64,000 bases of DNA from Candidatus Blautia faecipullorum (GCA_019115125.1 DXEG01000024.1:62001-126000); one strand, 5' to 3'; shown: positions 17,408 to 26,127, counted from the stretch's first letter. Program-made: numbers and translations. Notes: a model not told the origin generated them from the letters alone.

Positions 17408-19519
17408 ATGAATATGCCGGTTTTAGAAAAAAAGTTACGAAAAGCGGATAAAAAACAGGCGGTTTTGTATCTATTCTGTAATTTTCTTTCGCTTATGCTG
17501 ATCACCGCCTATTCCGCCATGATGTTTTCGCCCACAGTGCAGAATATTCTCCCTGAAGGCGGGGACAGCAGAAAGCAGATGTACATGATCTTTGTCCTTG
17601 CCCTGTCGGGCTGTCTGGTTTTTACTGTTTATGCATCTACTCTGTTCTTCCGCAAAAAGTCCAGACAGCTTGGTATCCTTATGGCGCTGGGAGCTTCCAG
17701 AAAACGGCTGGCTCCGGGGCTGTTCAGGGAGGTGCTGCTTTTGAGCTGCGCTTCCTCGGTTCTCGGGATTCTGGCGGGGATCCCCGTTGTCCTCCTGCTC
17801 TGGAGCTTTTTCCGTATTTTTCTGGTAAACACGGCGGAGATGGTTTTTACGCTGAATTTCCAGTGTCTGTATATTTCAGCAGGGATGTTTCTCGCGGCCA
17901 CGTCTTCTGTATGTGTGCTGGCTTTCTTGTATCTGAGGAAAACAAACATCATTGACGTGGTGCAGGAGGAGCATAAAAACGAGCCTGTAAAGGAGCTGGG
18001 AAAATGGTGCGGCCCCGTGGGGATTCTGGTCATGATGGCCGGGGCAGTCCTCGGATACTATCATCCTCAGATCTATGAGGCGCTTTTTAACAAATACGCT
18101 CCCGGATGGGCCAATGCTGCCTATCTGCCTGTTTTTGCCGGCCTTTATATGGTCATGCTTCACACGGTGGTTCACGGCTGGAGCTCCCGCAGGAAGCACC
18201 CCTACAGGAATATCATTGCCAGAAGCATGATGAAGTTTCAGGGAAAACAGACGGTAAACAGTCTGATCGTATGCACGGTGCTGATTGCCGGAGGCTGCTT
18301 TGCCGTCTTTTATCTTCCGATCCTCAGCGTCAGTTCACTGGAGGAGGCAAAAGCCCGCCCATATGATTATGGCTTTCATTACCGGGCGGATCAGGAGCTG
18401 CCCGGAAAAGACGAGATTGCCGGAAAGGCAGGGGAATATGGGATATCTATAAAAGACTGGACAGAAGCGTCCTATATTAGTCTGGCGGTAGACGGCAGAT
18501 ATGAAACTCTGGCGGAGGATGGGACTATTGTACATGAGTACCGGGAAATGAACGCTGAGGCAAAGATTCTTTCAGAAACAGCCTATAACACTGTTACGGG
18601 ACAAAATGCGGACGTTCCCCGCGGCTGTTTTTCGCCCATATCCAATGACGAGGAAACAGGAACCTACAGGGTATCCTCGTCGGATTCTGTTTTTACCAAT
18701 CCGGAGACACGGCGGAAGCTTCCGCTGAAATTCAACGGCTTTCTCCATTTTGGGATGCTGACAGATCAGATCGGGTATTATGTTCTGGATGACGCGGATT
18801 ATAAGGAGCTGGCCCGGGGGATCACGCCCTGCTGGAGCGGAAATCTGGTGTATTTTAACGCGGATGGGAAAGACAGCTATGCGTTCGCGGATGATCTGTA
18901 CCACATGCTGTCCGGCGCTTATGACAGGGACTGTCTGGTATCTGTATACTATAACCGGATTAAGACGGCTCTTATGCGGGAGCAGGGACTGACGGAGGAA
19001 GCGGCCCGGGAGCTTGAAAGTAATGATATGTCGGCTCTGGACCCTGACGCCACGGATTTTCGGCTTTACTGGGCCTATATGCCGAAATTCCGGATACTGG
19101 ATACAAGTGATTTTATGGAAACCTTCGCTGTATTTCTTATGACCTTTTTATTTATCAGCATCATCTGCCTGACGGCCGCCCTGGTGATCGCATATACCCG
19201 CTGTCAGACCATAGCCGTCAATAACCGTTATGTGTTTGACGACCTGAAGCGGCTGGGAGGCTCTCCGGGATATCTGAAAAAGGAGCTCCGCCGCCAGTGT
19301 ACGGACGTGTTCCGGATTCCTGCGGCTTCGGGTATGGGCGCCATGTCTTTTTTGTATCTGATGATTCTTTTCGCAAACGACGGGAGGCTTACCATGTCGG
19401 AGATTCTGGGATTCCTTATATGCATGGGAATTATAGCAGCGGTGGGCGCGCTTTTTTACGGGATCTACACCCATACCCTCCGGATCATCAGCCTGCAGTT
19501 GGAAATTGACAGAAAATAG
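17408..19519 (+). CDS. Bce-type FtsX-domain ABC exporter permease
   Basis: A 703-residue permease with about ten hydrophobic segments. One FtsX domain lies near the N-terminus (TLFFRKKSRQLGILMALGAS) and one near the C-terminus. The large hydrophilic domain at residues about 310-555 sits between membrane segments, the hallmark of BceB/VraG permeases that recognise cell-wall-active peptides. It follows the ATPase by 37 nt with an AGAAAGGAAG ribosome site. Together with the divergent two-component pair it makes a Bce-like resistance module. Here the kinase is a GHKL type instead of the usual short BceS type. Confidence 0.9.
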   Translation: MNMPVLEKKLRKADKKQAVLYLFCNFLSLMLITAYSAMMFSPTVQNILPEGGDSRKQMYMIFVLALSGCLVFTVYASTLFFRKKSRQLGILMALGASRKRLAPGLFREVLLLSCASSVLGILAGIPVVLLLWSFFRIFLVNTAEMVFTLNFQCLYISAGMFLAATSSVCVLAFLYLRKTNIIDVVQEEHKNEPVKELGKWCGPVGILVMMAGAVLGYYHPQIYEALFNKYAPGWANAAYLPVFAGLYMVMLHTVVHGWSSRRKHPYRNIIARSMMKFQGKQTVNSLIVCTVLIAGGCFAVFYLPILSVSSLEEAKARPYDYGFHYRADQELPGKDEIAGKAGEYGISIKDWTEASYISLAVDGRYETLAEDGTIVHEYREMNAEAKILSETAYNTVTGQNADVPRGCFSPISNDEETGTYRVSSSDSVFTNPETRRKLPLKFNGFLHFGMLTDQIGYYVLDDADYKELARGITPCWSGNLVYFNADGKDSYAFADDLYHMLSGAYDRDCLVSVYYNRIKTALMREQGLTEEAARELESNDMSALDPDATDFRLYWAYMPKFRILDTSDFMETFAVFLMTFLFISIICLTAALVIAYTRCQTIAVNNRYVFDDLKRLGGSPGYLKKELRRQCTDVFRIPAASGMGAMSFLYLMILFANDGRLTMSEILGFLICMGIIAAVGALFYGIYTHTLRIISLQLEIDRK

Positions 19520-19579
19520 AATCATAAAATATTATGCGCCCTTCACCTTGCCTTCTTTGTCCGCTTCATTTACAATAGC

Positions 19580-19603
19580 GCTATAAATAAAGCTATAAAT
19601 AAA
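19580..19603 (+). repeat. 12-bp tandem duplication upstream of the methyltransferase
   Basis: GCTATAAATAAA is repeated exactly twice, 19580-19591 and 19592-19603, each copy offering a TATAAA -10-like hexamer. TTTACA at 19569-19574 is 19 bp from the second. It could set alternative promoter spacing. Confidence 0.6.
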
Positions 19604-19624
19604 GCTGGGTGGAGGCAAAAGATT

Positions 19625-20338
19625 ATGACAAAAATCAGTGACAAGTATGCGGAATATTTTGACGACAGATTTCTGATGGGGCCGAACAGTATTTATCTGC
19701 TGGAGGAGCTTCTGACAAAATATCCTGTCCATATGAGCAGGAAGCAGACGGTTCTGGATCTGGGCTGCGGCAAGGGACTGACAAGCTTATTTCTTGCCAG
19801 AGAAGTGGGAGCCTCTGTTTACGCGAATGATCTTTGGGTAGGCGCGGAGGATAATCTGAAGCAGTTTATCCAGTGGGGGATCCAGGATGTGGTTATTCCG
19901 AGCCGCGAGGACGCGAATCATCTTTCCTTTGAGCCGGAGATCTTCGACGGGGTGTTTTCTGTGGACGCCTATCACTATTTTGCCGGAAAGAAAGGCTTCT
20001 TTGAGAAAAACATACTGCCTCTTGTAAAAAAGGGCGGAATCGTTCTGATTTCCGTGCCCGGCATAAAAGATAGATACGAAGGCCGCCAGAAGGAGCTGCT
20101 GGGGCCATGGCTGGGAGAAGAAGCAGAGATGCTTCGCAGTCCCGGCTGGTGGCGGCAGCTCATCGGAGAAGGCGGGGAAGCGGCGGCCGTAGATGTCTGG
20201 GAAATGGACAGCTTCCATTCGGCATGGGAATCCTGGCTGTCTGTGGATAATAAATTCGCGGCAGGGGATAAGCTCCACTATGAATCGATCATTGAGAAAT
20301 ACACAGATTTTGTCGGAATCGCAGTAAAAAAATATTGA
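19625..20338 (+). CDS. SAM-dependent class I methyltransferase
   Basis: A 237-residue cytoplasmic methyltransferase. Motif I VLDLGCGKGLTSLFLA (about residue 44) binds the methionine moiety of SAM. The acidic end of strand 2 is in YANDLW, and FDGVFSVDAYHYF is motif IV. It resembles cyclopropane/small-molecule methyltransferases of the Methyltransf_11/25 group. A GGTGGAGG site precedes the ATG. It stands alone between the exporter and a terminator. The substrate is not evident. Confidence 0.85.
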   Translation: MTKISDKYAEYFDDRFLMGPNSIYLLEELLTKYPVHMSRKQTVLDLGCGKGLTSLFLAREVGASVYANDLWVGAEDNLKQFIQWGIQDVVIPSREDANHLSFEPEIFDGVFSVDAYHYFAGKKGFFEKNILPLVKKGGIVLISVPGIKDRYEGRQKELLGPWLGEEAEMLRSPGWWRQLIGEGGEAAAVDVWEMDSFHSAWESWLSVDNKFAAGDKLHYESIIEKYTDFVGIAVKKY

Positions 20339-20368
20339 CCGCAGCAGGCGCGGGACAGAAATTCAGAG

Positions 20369-20413
20369 ACAGGCAATCCGTGACATAATAGTTGCAATGG
20401 ACTGCCTGTTTTT
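20369..20413 (+). terminator. Terminator after the methyltransferase
   Basis: ACAGGCAATCC (20369-20379) pairs with GGACTGCCTGT (20399-20409) with one A-G mismatch, followed by a T-run. Confidence 0.7.
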
Positions 20414-20562
20414 GCATAGTTTTATAAGCATAATGTTTGGCATAATCTATCTGAAACAGGCAGCCGTATAAAATATCTAAAATCAGTGATATGGATTTTA
20501 AGTGAAAGTACGGATTGGGTTTATGATATAATCCGGCAGATATGCGGAGGTGGAAAGACGTT

Positions 20563-20715
20563 ATGAGAAATGTGGCAAAGCTGTCCGACATTGATCGGTG
20601 GGAACTGTTTAGAAATACAGCAGATAAAATGGGAAAGCGGCGGGCTGAACTGCTGCTTGAAAATTTCTTTATCTCTTATTTTTATAGCTTATTTGCTGAA
20701 AACGTGATAAAATAA
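20563..20715 (+). pseudogene. Remnant of an AbiEii/AbiGii nucleotidyltransferase toxin
   Basis: A 50-codon frame starts MRNVAKLSDIDRWELF and continues RNTADKMG, which I recognise as the N-terminus of the AbiEii/AbiGii toxin family found in type IV toxin-antitoxin and abortive infection loci. After residue 24 the family sequence (normally leading to an EKDFWV motif) is lost, and an unrelated tail ends at 20715. It retains an extended -10 (TGATATAAT, 20524-20532) and GGAGGTGG ribosome site. No antitoxin gene is adjacent. It is a decayed defence gene. Confidence 0.65.
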
Positions 20716-20776
20716 AAAGAAAAAGCAGACGACATCCGGAGTATATCGGTTTAATATATTAAGAAAATATTACGGA

Positions 20777-20836
20777 GGGACATTTAAAGCGTTTTAAGGG
20801 ACAGTTTTGTTGATAAAGGACGAAATGTGGTAAAGT
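20777..20836 (+). promoter_or_regulatory. LytTR-type direct repeats and promoter of the lanthipeptide operon
   Basis: GGGACATTT (20777) and GGGACAGTT (20798) are 21 bp apart, and a weaker AGGACGAAA follows at 20817. Around the last repeat lie TTGATA (20810-20815) and TAAAGT (20831-20836) with a short 15-bp spacer, the kind of promoter that needs an activator. The response regulator encoded next is the obvious candidate, implying autoinduction. Confidence 0.6.
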
Positions 20837-20981
20837 AATTTTAGAAAAACGGTGCGGCAGGCAGCCGAAAATCGACAATCAGGAGTAATACAGAGGGAAA
20901 ATCGTTGGTATGACAAAGACACGGCGCCGCCTTAAAAAGTGAGCGCAGAGATATCCTTAGAAACCGGAAGGAGAAAAGAAC

Positions 20982-21686
20982 ATGCTGAAAATAGCGATTC
21001 TCGAGGATGAAGAATATTGTTTGAAGAAAGAAATGTCGATTATAAAGCAATATTTCCAGGAAAAGAGAATTGCTCATGAAATAGCCGCTCACATGAATGT
21101 GGAATGGTTCCTTCTGGGGCTGAAGGAAGAGATCTACGATCTGTATATTCTGGATATAGAGATGCCGTTCAGGAACGGACTGGATGCGGCGAGAGAAATA
21201 CGAAAACTCTATCCGGATCCGGTGATCATCTTTGTGACCAACTATATTGATTACGCGGTAGACGCCTATGAGGTGAATACTTACCGCTATATTTCAAAAG
21301 AAAAAATGGAAGAGAAGCTGCCCGCGGCCTTCGACAGTCTGCTCCCCTCTATTTTGACAAAGGATGAACGGTATTATATGGTCGAGAAAAGAGGAGAGGT
21401 CGAAAAAATTTCCTATGCTGATGTCTATTATCTGAAGAAGGAGGGCAAATATGTCAATCTGGTTCATCGTCATGGAGAGACGAAAGTGAGGGGAACTCTG
21501 GTCGGGATTTTTCAGAAGCTGAACGGAAAGGAATTTCTGTCGGTAGAGAAAAGCTATGTGGTGAACATCAGACATGTGATGAAAATAAAGGGATACGATC
21601 TGATCATGAGGGACGGAGCCGCGGTTCCGGTAGGTATGTCGCGTATAAAGGGAGTAAAGAAGGCAATTCTGGATTACTGGGGGTAA
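20982..21686 (+). CDS. LytTR-family response regulator of the lanthipeptide locus
   Basis: A 234-residue AgrA-like regulator. The receiver domain has the acidic pocket in AILEDEE, phospho-acceptor Asp in LYILDIEMPF, Thr in FVTNYIDYA and Lys in YISKEKM. The LytTR domain includes EGKYVNLVHRHGETKVRGTL in shortened form (YLKKEGKYVNLV) and FLSVEKSYVVNIRHVMKI. A GAAGGAGAA site precedes the ATG. The kinase gene starts 6 nt after its stop. With the precursor and synthetase it forms one transcription unit under repeats at 20777-20821. Confidence 0.92.
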   Translation: MLKIAILEDEEYCLKKEMSIIKQYFQEKRIAHEIAAHMNVEWFLLGLKEEIYDLYILDIEMPFRNGLDAAREIRKLYPDPVIIFVTNYIDYAVDAYEVNTYRYISKEKMEEKLPAAFDSLLPSILTKDERYYMVEKRGEVEKISYADVYYLKKEGKYVNLVHRHGETKVRGTLVGIFQKLNGKEFLSVEKSYVVNIRHVMKIKGYDLIMRDGAAVPVGMSRIKGVKKAILDYWG

Positions 21687-21692
21687 AGGCTC

Positions 21693-23192
21693 ATGGGAGT
21701 TGCAGTGTTATATGGAATTGCCGCCTTTATGGAAACAGGGATCGGGATCTGGATATTTGGACAGGCGTTTCCAAAAAGAGAGCGGATGGAGAAAAGGCAC
21801 ATATGCAGCGAGTGGATATTATTTTTGGGGATTTCAATGTGCGTCTATACATTTCCGAATCTGTTTTTTGAAATCAAGGACAATAAGAAATATATCGGGA
21901 ATCTTCTGGCTGCTCATATGATTGTAACGATCATCTACGCAGCTTACAAAACGAAAAAGACAGCCTGGGGAAAGCGGGAAGCGGATATGATTCGGGGTGT
22001 ATTGTTTAGCGGAATGACTGTGTGCATGTGGTGCCAGTTCTGGAATTCATACCAGTCTTATATGATGACCCTGGCTGGAAATGTTATCCCTGTGCTTTAT
22101 TTATGGGCTTTTTACCGATGCACTTTCGCACAGGCTTATCTTTGGCAGTTTGTGTATGCCACAAACCTGGGAATGTTAAAAAATATCTATATTACTTTCA
22201 ACGGGCTTTATAATGACAGGAGCTTTGAGGACTTTTTTTACTGGCCCCGCAATCATACATACGGGGAAATCCTCTATCTTCTGGTCATCTTTATGATCTT
22301 GATACTGGCGGGCAGATATATTCCCGTAAAGGATACCTTTGCAAAATTGCTGGAGGAGCATAAAAAGGTATTATTTATGTTCGCGTTAGTGGAATGGGGA
22401 ATCCTCATAATAACTGTGGACAATGGACTGGGTGGCAGCGGGGCGGACAAGCTTGCCGCTTCCCTGATCATCACAGGATTTATTACGTTTTGTGTGATGA
22501 TTTTATATGTCAGAGCCATCGTCAGGACGGCAGACGCGGAGAAGATGCTGTTGGACATGCGCAACGAGATTGTGGAGAATCAATATTATGAAATAAAGGA
22601 GGCCTACGAGCGCTACAGATGCATGATCCACGACGAGAAGCATATGCTTCTTTATCTGAAGGAGTGTCTGGACAATGGGGATCTTCTTCATGCGAGAAAA
22701 TTAGTAAACAGCTATCAGAGAGAGCTTCATGAAAACGGCAGATGCAGGTGGACGGGGATCCAGAAGGTGGATTTTATCCTGAGCATCAAGAAACAGAAGC
22801 TGGAGGAGCTGTCCATAAAATTGGAGGTGGACTGCCAGGCGGAGAACATCCCCATGGACGACGCGGATTTCGTGGTGGTCTTCAGCAACCTGCTGGACAA
22901 CGCCATAGAGGCGGCGGAAAAGTGCGGCGTCAGCGACAGAAGGATAGAGGTGATACTGAAAAACATTAACTCGATGTTTTATTTCAAGATGGCGAACGGC
23001 TGCAGCAGCGAACCAACCGTGCGGAATCAGAGATTTCAGACCAGCAAGAAGGAGGGAAAAGGACATGGATGGGGCTTAGAGAGCGTGAAACACATCATAG
23101 AAAAATATAAAGGAGAGCTGTCCTTTAAGTATTCCGATGTGTATTTTGAGGTAAGTATCATAATGAATGTAAACGAAAGAAAAGGAGGGTAA
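21693..23192 (+). CDS. Polytopic GHKL receptor histidine kinase of the lanthipeptide locus
   Basis: A 499-residue AgrC-like kinase, longer than staphylococcal AgrC. Roughly the first 285 residues are membrane-embedded, with seven or so hydrophobic segments and short loops. A dimerisation helix follows. The H-box is YRCMIHDEKHMLLYL, a variant of the usual HDxxNH. The N-box is NLLDNAIEAAEK and the G-box is GHGWGLESVKHI. Such receptors detect cyclic peptides. Its last codons (AAAGGAGGG) double as the ribosome site of the precursor gene that starts 4 nt after its stop, which ties receptor and ligand expression together. Confidence 0.9.
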   Translation: MGVAVLYGIAAFMETGIGIWIFGQAFPKRERMEKRHICSEWILFLGISMCVYTFPNLFFEIKDNKKYIGNLLAAHMIVTIIYAAYKTKKTAWGKREADMIRGVLFSGMTVCMWCQFWNSYQSYMMTLAGNVIPVLYLWAFYRCTFAQAYLWQFVYATNLGMLKNIYITFNGLYNDRSFEDFFYWPRNHTYGEILYLLVIFMILILAGRYIPVKDTFAKLLEEHKKVLFMFALVEWGILIITVDNGLGGSGADKLAASLIITGFITFCVMILYVRAIVRTADAEKMLLDMRNEIVENQYYEIKEAYERYRCMIHDEKHMLLYLKECLDNGDLLHARKLVNSYQRELHENGRCRWTGIQKVDFILSIKKQKLEELSIKLEVDCQAENIPMDDADFVVVFSNLLDNAIEAAEKCGVSDRRIEVILKNINSMFYFKMANGCSSEPTVRNQRFQTSKKEGKGHGWGLESVKHIIEKYKGELSFKYSDVYFEVSIIMNVNERKGG

Positions 23193-23195
23193 AAA

Positions 23196-23327
23196 ATGGA
23201 TTATATTACAGGAAGTATTGAGAGAGAGCTGGAAGAGCTGGAGAAGCTGGAAATAGAAGGACGCGGCGAGGAGGAACCGGGATCGCTGTCAGGCGGACTT
23301 TTATCACTGATTTGTTGCTGGGCATAA
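23196..23327 (+). CDS. lanA: Class II lanthipeptide precursor with a nine-residue core
   Basis: This 43-codon gene was found by eye. The leader is Glu-rich (ERELEELEKLEIEG at 9-22), as LanM-recognised leaders are, and ends LSGG at residues 31-34, a double-glycine cleavage site. The predicted core is LLSLICCWA. It contains one dehydratable residue (Ser37) and two Cys (40 and 41), so only one lanthionine, SxxC or SxxxC, can form. AAAGGAGGG lies 5 nt before the ATG. The position between receptor kinase and LanM, and the tiny hydrophobic core resembling Agr pheromones, suggest a signal peptide. The leader Ser30 and Ser32 precede the GG site. Mature structure is not known from sequence. Confidence 0.88.
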   Translation: MDYITGSIERELEELEKLEIEGRGEEEPGSLSGGLLSLICCWA

Positions 23328-23352
23328 AAACAGGCAGACTTTATGATTGGAA

Positions 23353-26127
23353 ATGACAATGTTCGAAAACTTATATAAATACGCGGTCGGAAAATTTTTA
23401 TCTCATCGGGGGAGCGCTTATAGTTTTCTGTCATTGTACGGGATGGGTGCGCAGGTGCGGAAACAGGCTTTTATGGAGCTGGAAAAAATCGCTCTGCGCA
23501 CCCTCATTCTGGATATTCACAGAAAAAAAGAGGCAGGCGTTCTTTCAGGGCGGACCTCCGGGGAACAGTACCGTTACTACAATGAGGTCTGGCTGGGAGA
23601 AGCGTCAAACATAGAGAGCCTGTTTGAAGAATTTCCGGAATTGCGGAGACTTCTTTTCCTGGAGCTGGAGCGGGTTTATTCCGCTGCGGAGGAGATCTGC
23701 GCCCGCCTGGAAACAGACAGGGAGGAGATCAGAGAGCGGCTCTGCGGCGGAGAAAATTTTGTAAAGATCACCGCCTTTGACTTCCGGGGAGACTCCCACA
23801 GGGGAGGGAAACGCGCGGCCCGGATCAAGCTGGACAATGGAACCGTGCTTTACTACAAGCCCCACACGCTCCTGAGGAACGAACAGTATCAGGAAATATA
23901 CGGCTATCTCTGCCGAAGCGCCGGCATAGCATGTAAAAAGGTGCGGTATCTGTCCCGGGAAACTTATGGCTGGGAGGAAAATATCGAGAATCAGAGCTGC
24001 AGCCGTAAGGAGGAGGTGGAGGCCTATTACTTCCGGACAGGGATACACCTTTTTCTGGGCTATGCCCTGTCGGCCACAGATCTTCACGGGGAAAATATTA
24101 TCGCCTGCGGAGAGCATCCCGTCATCATAGATATGGAAACCTTTCCCGGTTATGCTGTGAGTACAGAGGAAAGCAGCGCGGAAAAGAAAATAGAAAAGCT
24201 CCTGGCCGGATCTGTTCTCCGCACGGGGATGCTCCCGGTTCTTTCCTGGGGAAAGGCGGAGAACGCGGTGCTTGTCAGCGCCATAGGGAATGGCGATACG
24301 GTTGTCACACCTTTTTCACTTCCGGTGGTAAAGAATCGGGATACGGCGGATGTCTGTATCCAATATGAGACTATAAACGTAAAGATAAAAGAGTGCGTGG
24401 TGAAATGTGGGGGAAAGACGGTCTGCGCGGGAGATTACGCGCGGGAGCTGACCGATGGCTTCCGGGCGGCTTATGGGACTGTACTGAAGGATGAAAAAGC
24501 CAGAGCGCTTCTGGCGGCCTTTTTTGACGGGAGAGCGCGGATCATCCTCCGCCATACGCAGCAGTACGCCATGTATCAGATTCTTTCCTTTCATCCTGAG
24601 CTTATGGGAGAAGGGGAGCGCAGAAGAAAAATTCTCGGATCCCTTCACCGGGAAGGTGACACGGAGCAGCAGAGAAGGATAAAGGACTGTGAAATAGACG
24701 GTCTTATGGACTTGGACATTCCGTACTTTGAAATGGAGGGGGACAGCCGCTGCCTTTATGGAGACGGGGAGCGCTGTTTTGAGGATTATTTTTCCCGCAC
24801 GCCCAGAGAAGCGTGGGAAGAGCGTATGCGGAATCTCAGTGAAAAAGATATGGAGGATCAATGCGGCTTTATCCGCCTGTCCATGGCGATGCTTGAGAAG
24901 AGCTCCGGGGCTTCCGGAGAAGTGACGCGCTCATTTTCTTCTTCGGAAAAAACGGAGGAAATCCCTGCTCAGACCGGAAAGATGATATCCCGGCTCTGCG
25001 GCGCCGCCATAACTGCGGGAGAGGATATCGGCTGGGCGGGCCTTAAGTTCTACCATAAGAACCGCTGGAGCCTGAAGCCGGTGGATCTGTATCTGTACGG
25101 AGGCATTGCGGGGATCACTCTGGTTCTGGCGAAATATCAGCAGCTTTTTCCTGATGAAAAGGCAGGGCGGATTTTTTCTCTGGCAGCGGAGAAGATGATG
25201 AGCCACACCGACGCTCTGGCCAAAACGGATCGCCACGAAAAGGTGCGGACAGGTTTGTTGGAGGGGGAAGGATCCTTTGTTCCCGCGTATTTATTTCTCT
25301 ATGATATTACAAAAAACGACAGGTATCTGCTTTATGCCGGAAGGCATTATAAGGCTATGGAGCCCTTCATATGGCAGGACGGCTGCCCGGATTATCTGAG
25401 CGGAATTGCCGGCGCTGGCGCGGCCGCCCTCCTTCTGTTCCAGAGGACGGGGGAAAAAGAATACCTTCTGTCTGCCGTAAAAACAGAAAAAAGGCTGTGG
25501 GCTATGGGAAAGGAGCAAAAAACAGGAGTCGGCTGGATTCTGGAGAATATGGAGCGGCCTTTGGCAGGGATGGCTCACGGCGGCAGCGGAATCCTAATCC
25601 TTTACTGCGGCCTGTATGAAGCCACAGGAGAAAAAGAATATCTGCAGAAGGCAAAGGCCGTTATGGATTATGAGGATTCACTGTTCAGCGAAGAGCTGGG
25701 AAACTGGCTGGATCTCAGAGCGCCGGAAAAGGACGCCCGTGTGATGAACGCGTGGTGCCACGGGGCACCGGGGATTCTCCTGGCCCGTCTCCGGCTTTCG
25801 AAAATAACGGATGACAAACAGGCTTCTGTGGATATTGAGCGGTGTGTGAAAGCGCTTTTTGAAAAAAACACAGACCAACAGCTATGCCTGTGCCATGGGC
25901 TTGCCGGAAACCTTCTGATCATGCGGGAATATTTGAAACATAATCATGATCAGAGGCTTCGGGATATTTATGAAAACTACTGTAAAGAATTTTTATCTGA
26001 GGCTATAGAAGTCTATGACAGCCATAATAATGTGGAATTCCTGAATCCCGCTTTTATGAATGGTTTATCAGGAATCATATATGCTCTCATGATACTTTAT
26101 GAGGATGCGGAGGCTCCGGGATACTGA
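23353..26127 (+). CDS. lanM: Class II lanthionine synthetase LanM
   Basis: About 924 residues, the normal LanM length. The N-terminal dehydratase domain (DUF4135, residues about 60-560) phosphorylates and eliminates Ser/Thr. It shows YYKPHTLLRN and the kinase-like DLHGENIIA with IIDMETF. The C-terminal LanC-like cyclase (from about 590) has GMAHGGSGI and the zinc ligands in NAWCHGAPG and LCLCHGLAGN, all intact. The start is uncertain: ATG at 23353 or 23359, or TTG at 23347, none with a good ribosome site; an 11-codon frame at 23343 overlaps it. It follows lanA by 25 nt. No protease-exporter (LanT) or second precursor was seen. Confidence 0.95.
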   Translation: MTMFENLYKYAVGKFLSHRGSAYSFLSLYGMGAQVRKQAFMELEKIALRTLILDIHRKKEAGVLSGRTSGEQYRYYNEVWLGEASNIESLFEEFPELRRLLFLELERVYSAAEEICARLETDREEIRERLCGGENFVKITAFDFRGDSHRGGKRAARIKLDNGTVLYYKPHTLLRNEQYQEIYGYLCRSAGIACKKVRYLSRETYGWEENIENQSCSRKEEVEAYYFRTGIHLFLGYALSATDLHGENIIACGEHPVIIDMETFPGYAVSTEESSAEKKIEKLLAGSVLRTGMLPVLSWGKAENAVLVSAIGNGDTVVTPFSLPVVKNRDTADVCIQYETINVKIKECVVKCGGKTVCAGDYARELTDGFRAAYGTVLKDEKARALLAAFFDGRARIILRHTQQYAMYQILSFHPELMGEGERRRKILGSLHREGDTEQQRRIKDCEIDGLMDLDIPYFEMEGDSRCLYGDGERCFEDYFSRTPREAWEERMRNLSEKDMEDQCGFIRLSMAMLEKSSGASGEVTRSFSSSEKTEEIPAQTGKMISRLCGAAITAGEDIGWAGLKFYHKNRWSLKPVDLYLYGGIAGITLVLAKYQQLFPDEKAGRIFSLAAEKMMSHTDALAKTDRHEKVRTGLLEGEGSFVPAYLFLYDITKNDRYLLYAGRHYKAMEPFIWQDGCPDYLSGIAGAGAAALLLFQRTGEKEYLLSAVKTEKRLWAMGKEQKTGVGWILENMERPLAGMAHGGSGILILYCGLYEATGEKEYLQKAKAVMDYEDSLFSEELGNWLDLRAPEKDARVMNAWCHGAPGILLARLRLSKITDDKQASVDIERCVKALFEKNTDQQLCLCHGLAGNLLIMREYLKHNHDQRLRDIYENYCKEFLSEAIEVYDSHNNVEFLNPAFMNGLSGIIYALMILYEDAEAPGY

